A stretch of 64,000 nucleotides of DNA from Achromobacter kerstersii (GTDB lineage: Bacteria; Pseudomonadota; Gammaproteobacteria; Burkholderiales; Burkholderiaceae_B). Position 1 is the stretch's first letter. Every line of letters begins with the position of its first letter. This document shows, one piece after another, positions 63,602-64,000 of this stretch. A program made the translations under genes and the position numbers. Location: positions 1-64,000 of the forward strand of contig NZ_CADIJQ010000001.1 in NCBI RefSeq assembly GCF_902859595.1. The letters run 5' to 3'. The notes below the pieces were generated by a model. That model saw only the letters and a list, made by a program, of their open reading frames with translations, was not told where the DNA came from and made no database searches.

Positions 63602-64000
63602 TTAACGCAGCAGCGACAGAACCGTTTGCGGCACTTGGTTGGCTTGAGCCAGAACCGAGGTACCAGCCTGTTGCAGGATCTGAGCCTTGGTCATGTTCGA
63701 CACTTCCGTAGCGTAGTCGGCATCTTCGATGCGCGAACGAGCGGCGGACAGGTTGTTGATCGTGTTGTTCAGGTTGGCAACGGTCGATTCGAAGCGGTTC
63801 TGAATCGCACCCAGCGAGCTGCGCTGCGAGTCGATGTTTTGCAGAGCGGCGTCGAGCTTGGCCAGCGGGTTGGAGGTCGAACCCTGGGTCAGGCTGGTCA
63901 GGGGCAGTTCGTCGGTCTTCAGCGTGAAGACGGCGGTGCCGGGGGTGCCAGTGGTGTCGGCATCCTTCGGGTTCACGGCGATGTAGTAGGAGCCCGATGC
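63602..64000 (-). CDS. fliC: Flagellin, C-terminal part (cut by window end)
   Basis: The frame runs from the window edge to a stop at 63602 and shows 132 residues. The end, [20 protein letters not shown] then [20 protein letters not shown] and LLR, is the conserved D1/D0 C-terminus of flagellin; [20 protein letters not shown] is the D1 helix. Upstream is part of the variable surface domain ([20 protein letters not shown]), where glycans are usually attached. It converges on the glycosylation operon, so its own promoter is outside the window. Confidence 0.96.
   Translation of the reverse strand, partial: ASGSYYIAVNPKDADTTGTPGTAVFTLKTDELPLTSLTQGSTSNPLAKLDAALQNIDSQRSSLGAIQNRFESTVANLNNTINNLSAARSRIEDADYATEVSNMTKAQILQQAGTSVLAQANQVPQTVLSLLR

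Overview
The window looks like a chromosomal segment of a high-GC betaproteobacterium of the Alcaligenaceae, most likely Achromobacter or a close relative. The grounds are the very GC-rich codon use, a homodimeric-type aceE with an lpdA that carries its own lipoyl domain, an AcrAB/MexAB-type tripartite pump matching what is called AxyABM in Achromobacter, and a broad catabolic repertoire. This is judged by eye from protein families; no database was searched. No rRNA, tRNA or CRISPR array was seen.

Left part (1-6.5 kb): the 5' end of an IS3-type orfA is cut by the window edge. It is followed by a 27-bp minisatellite, yaeQ with a 41-bp tandem repeat built from its own 3' end, a TetR-SDR-MFS efflux/detoxification unit with two matching 18-bp operators, a GNAT acetyltransferase and two overlapping exported proteins of unknown function.

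Catabolic island (6.5-20.5 kb): a GntR/UTRA regulator precedes one tightly packed operon. It encodes a branched-chain-amino-acid-type ABC importer (five genes), a LeuCD-like hydro-lyase, an HyuBA ATP-dependent amidohydrolase, an isochorismatase-fold hydrolase lacking the usual nucleophilic Cys, a fumarate-reductase-like flavoprotein with a repeat insert, and an isocitrate-lyase/PEP-mutase-family lyase. Together these suggest uptake, ring opening, de-amidation, redox, (de)hydration and C-C cleavage of an unidentified cyclic amide or imide.

Membrane-protein cluster (20.7-28.3 kb): an MscS channel, two SulP anion transporters and an AspT-type antiporter. Then come ubiC, an RluF-type pseudouridine synthase, a LysR regulator divergent from the RND pump (axyA-axyB-axyM), a small GlsB/YeaQ membrane protein, an SCO copper chaperone, a methyltransferase and oligopeptidase A.

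Central metabolism (41.6-51.4 kb): folD lies at the end of a translationally coupled PAS histidine kinase/FixJ-type response regulator operon. This diverges from the pyruvate dehydrogenase operon aceE-aceF-lpdA, whose promoter carries a three-half-site operator-like array.

Right part (51.5-64 kb): a YjfB-type motility protein, a Pro/Ala-rich membrane protein and then one long operon ending convergently on flagellin (fliC, cut by the window end). The operon encodes a 1163-residue fusion of a SAM methyltransferase, TPRs and an O-GlcNAc-transferase-type (SPINDLY/OGT) glycosyltransferase. After it come a CDP-glucose to CDP-6-deoxy/3,6-dideoxyhexose pathway (rfbF, rfbG, rfbH), a 3,5-epimerase, a reductase-like SDR whose catalytic Lys is His, a hexapeptide acyltransferase and a hexapeptide acyltransferase-alpha/beta hydrolase fusion. 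I read it as a flagellin glycosylation island that may attach a modified CDP-derived dideoxy sugar, and consider it the best candidate for a new system here. Short tandem repeats with units divisible by three recur within or beside several genes.
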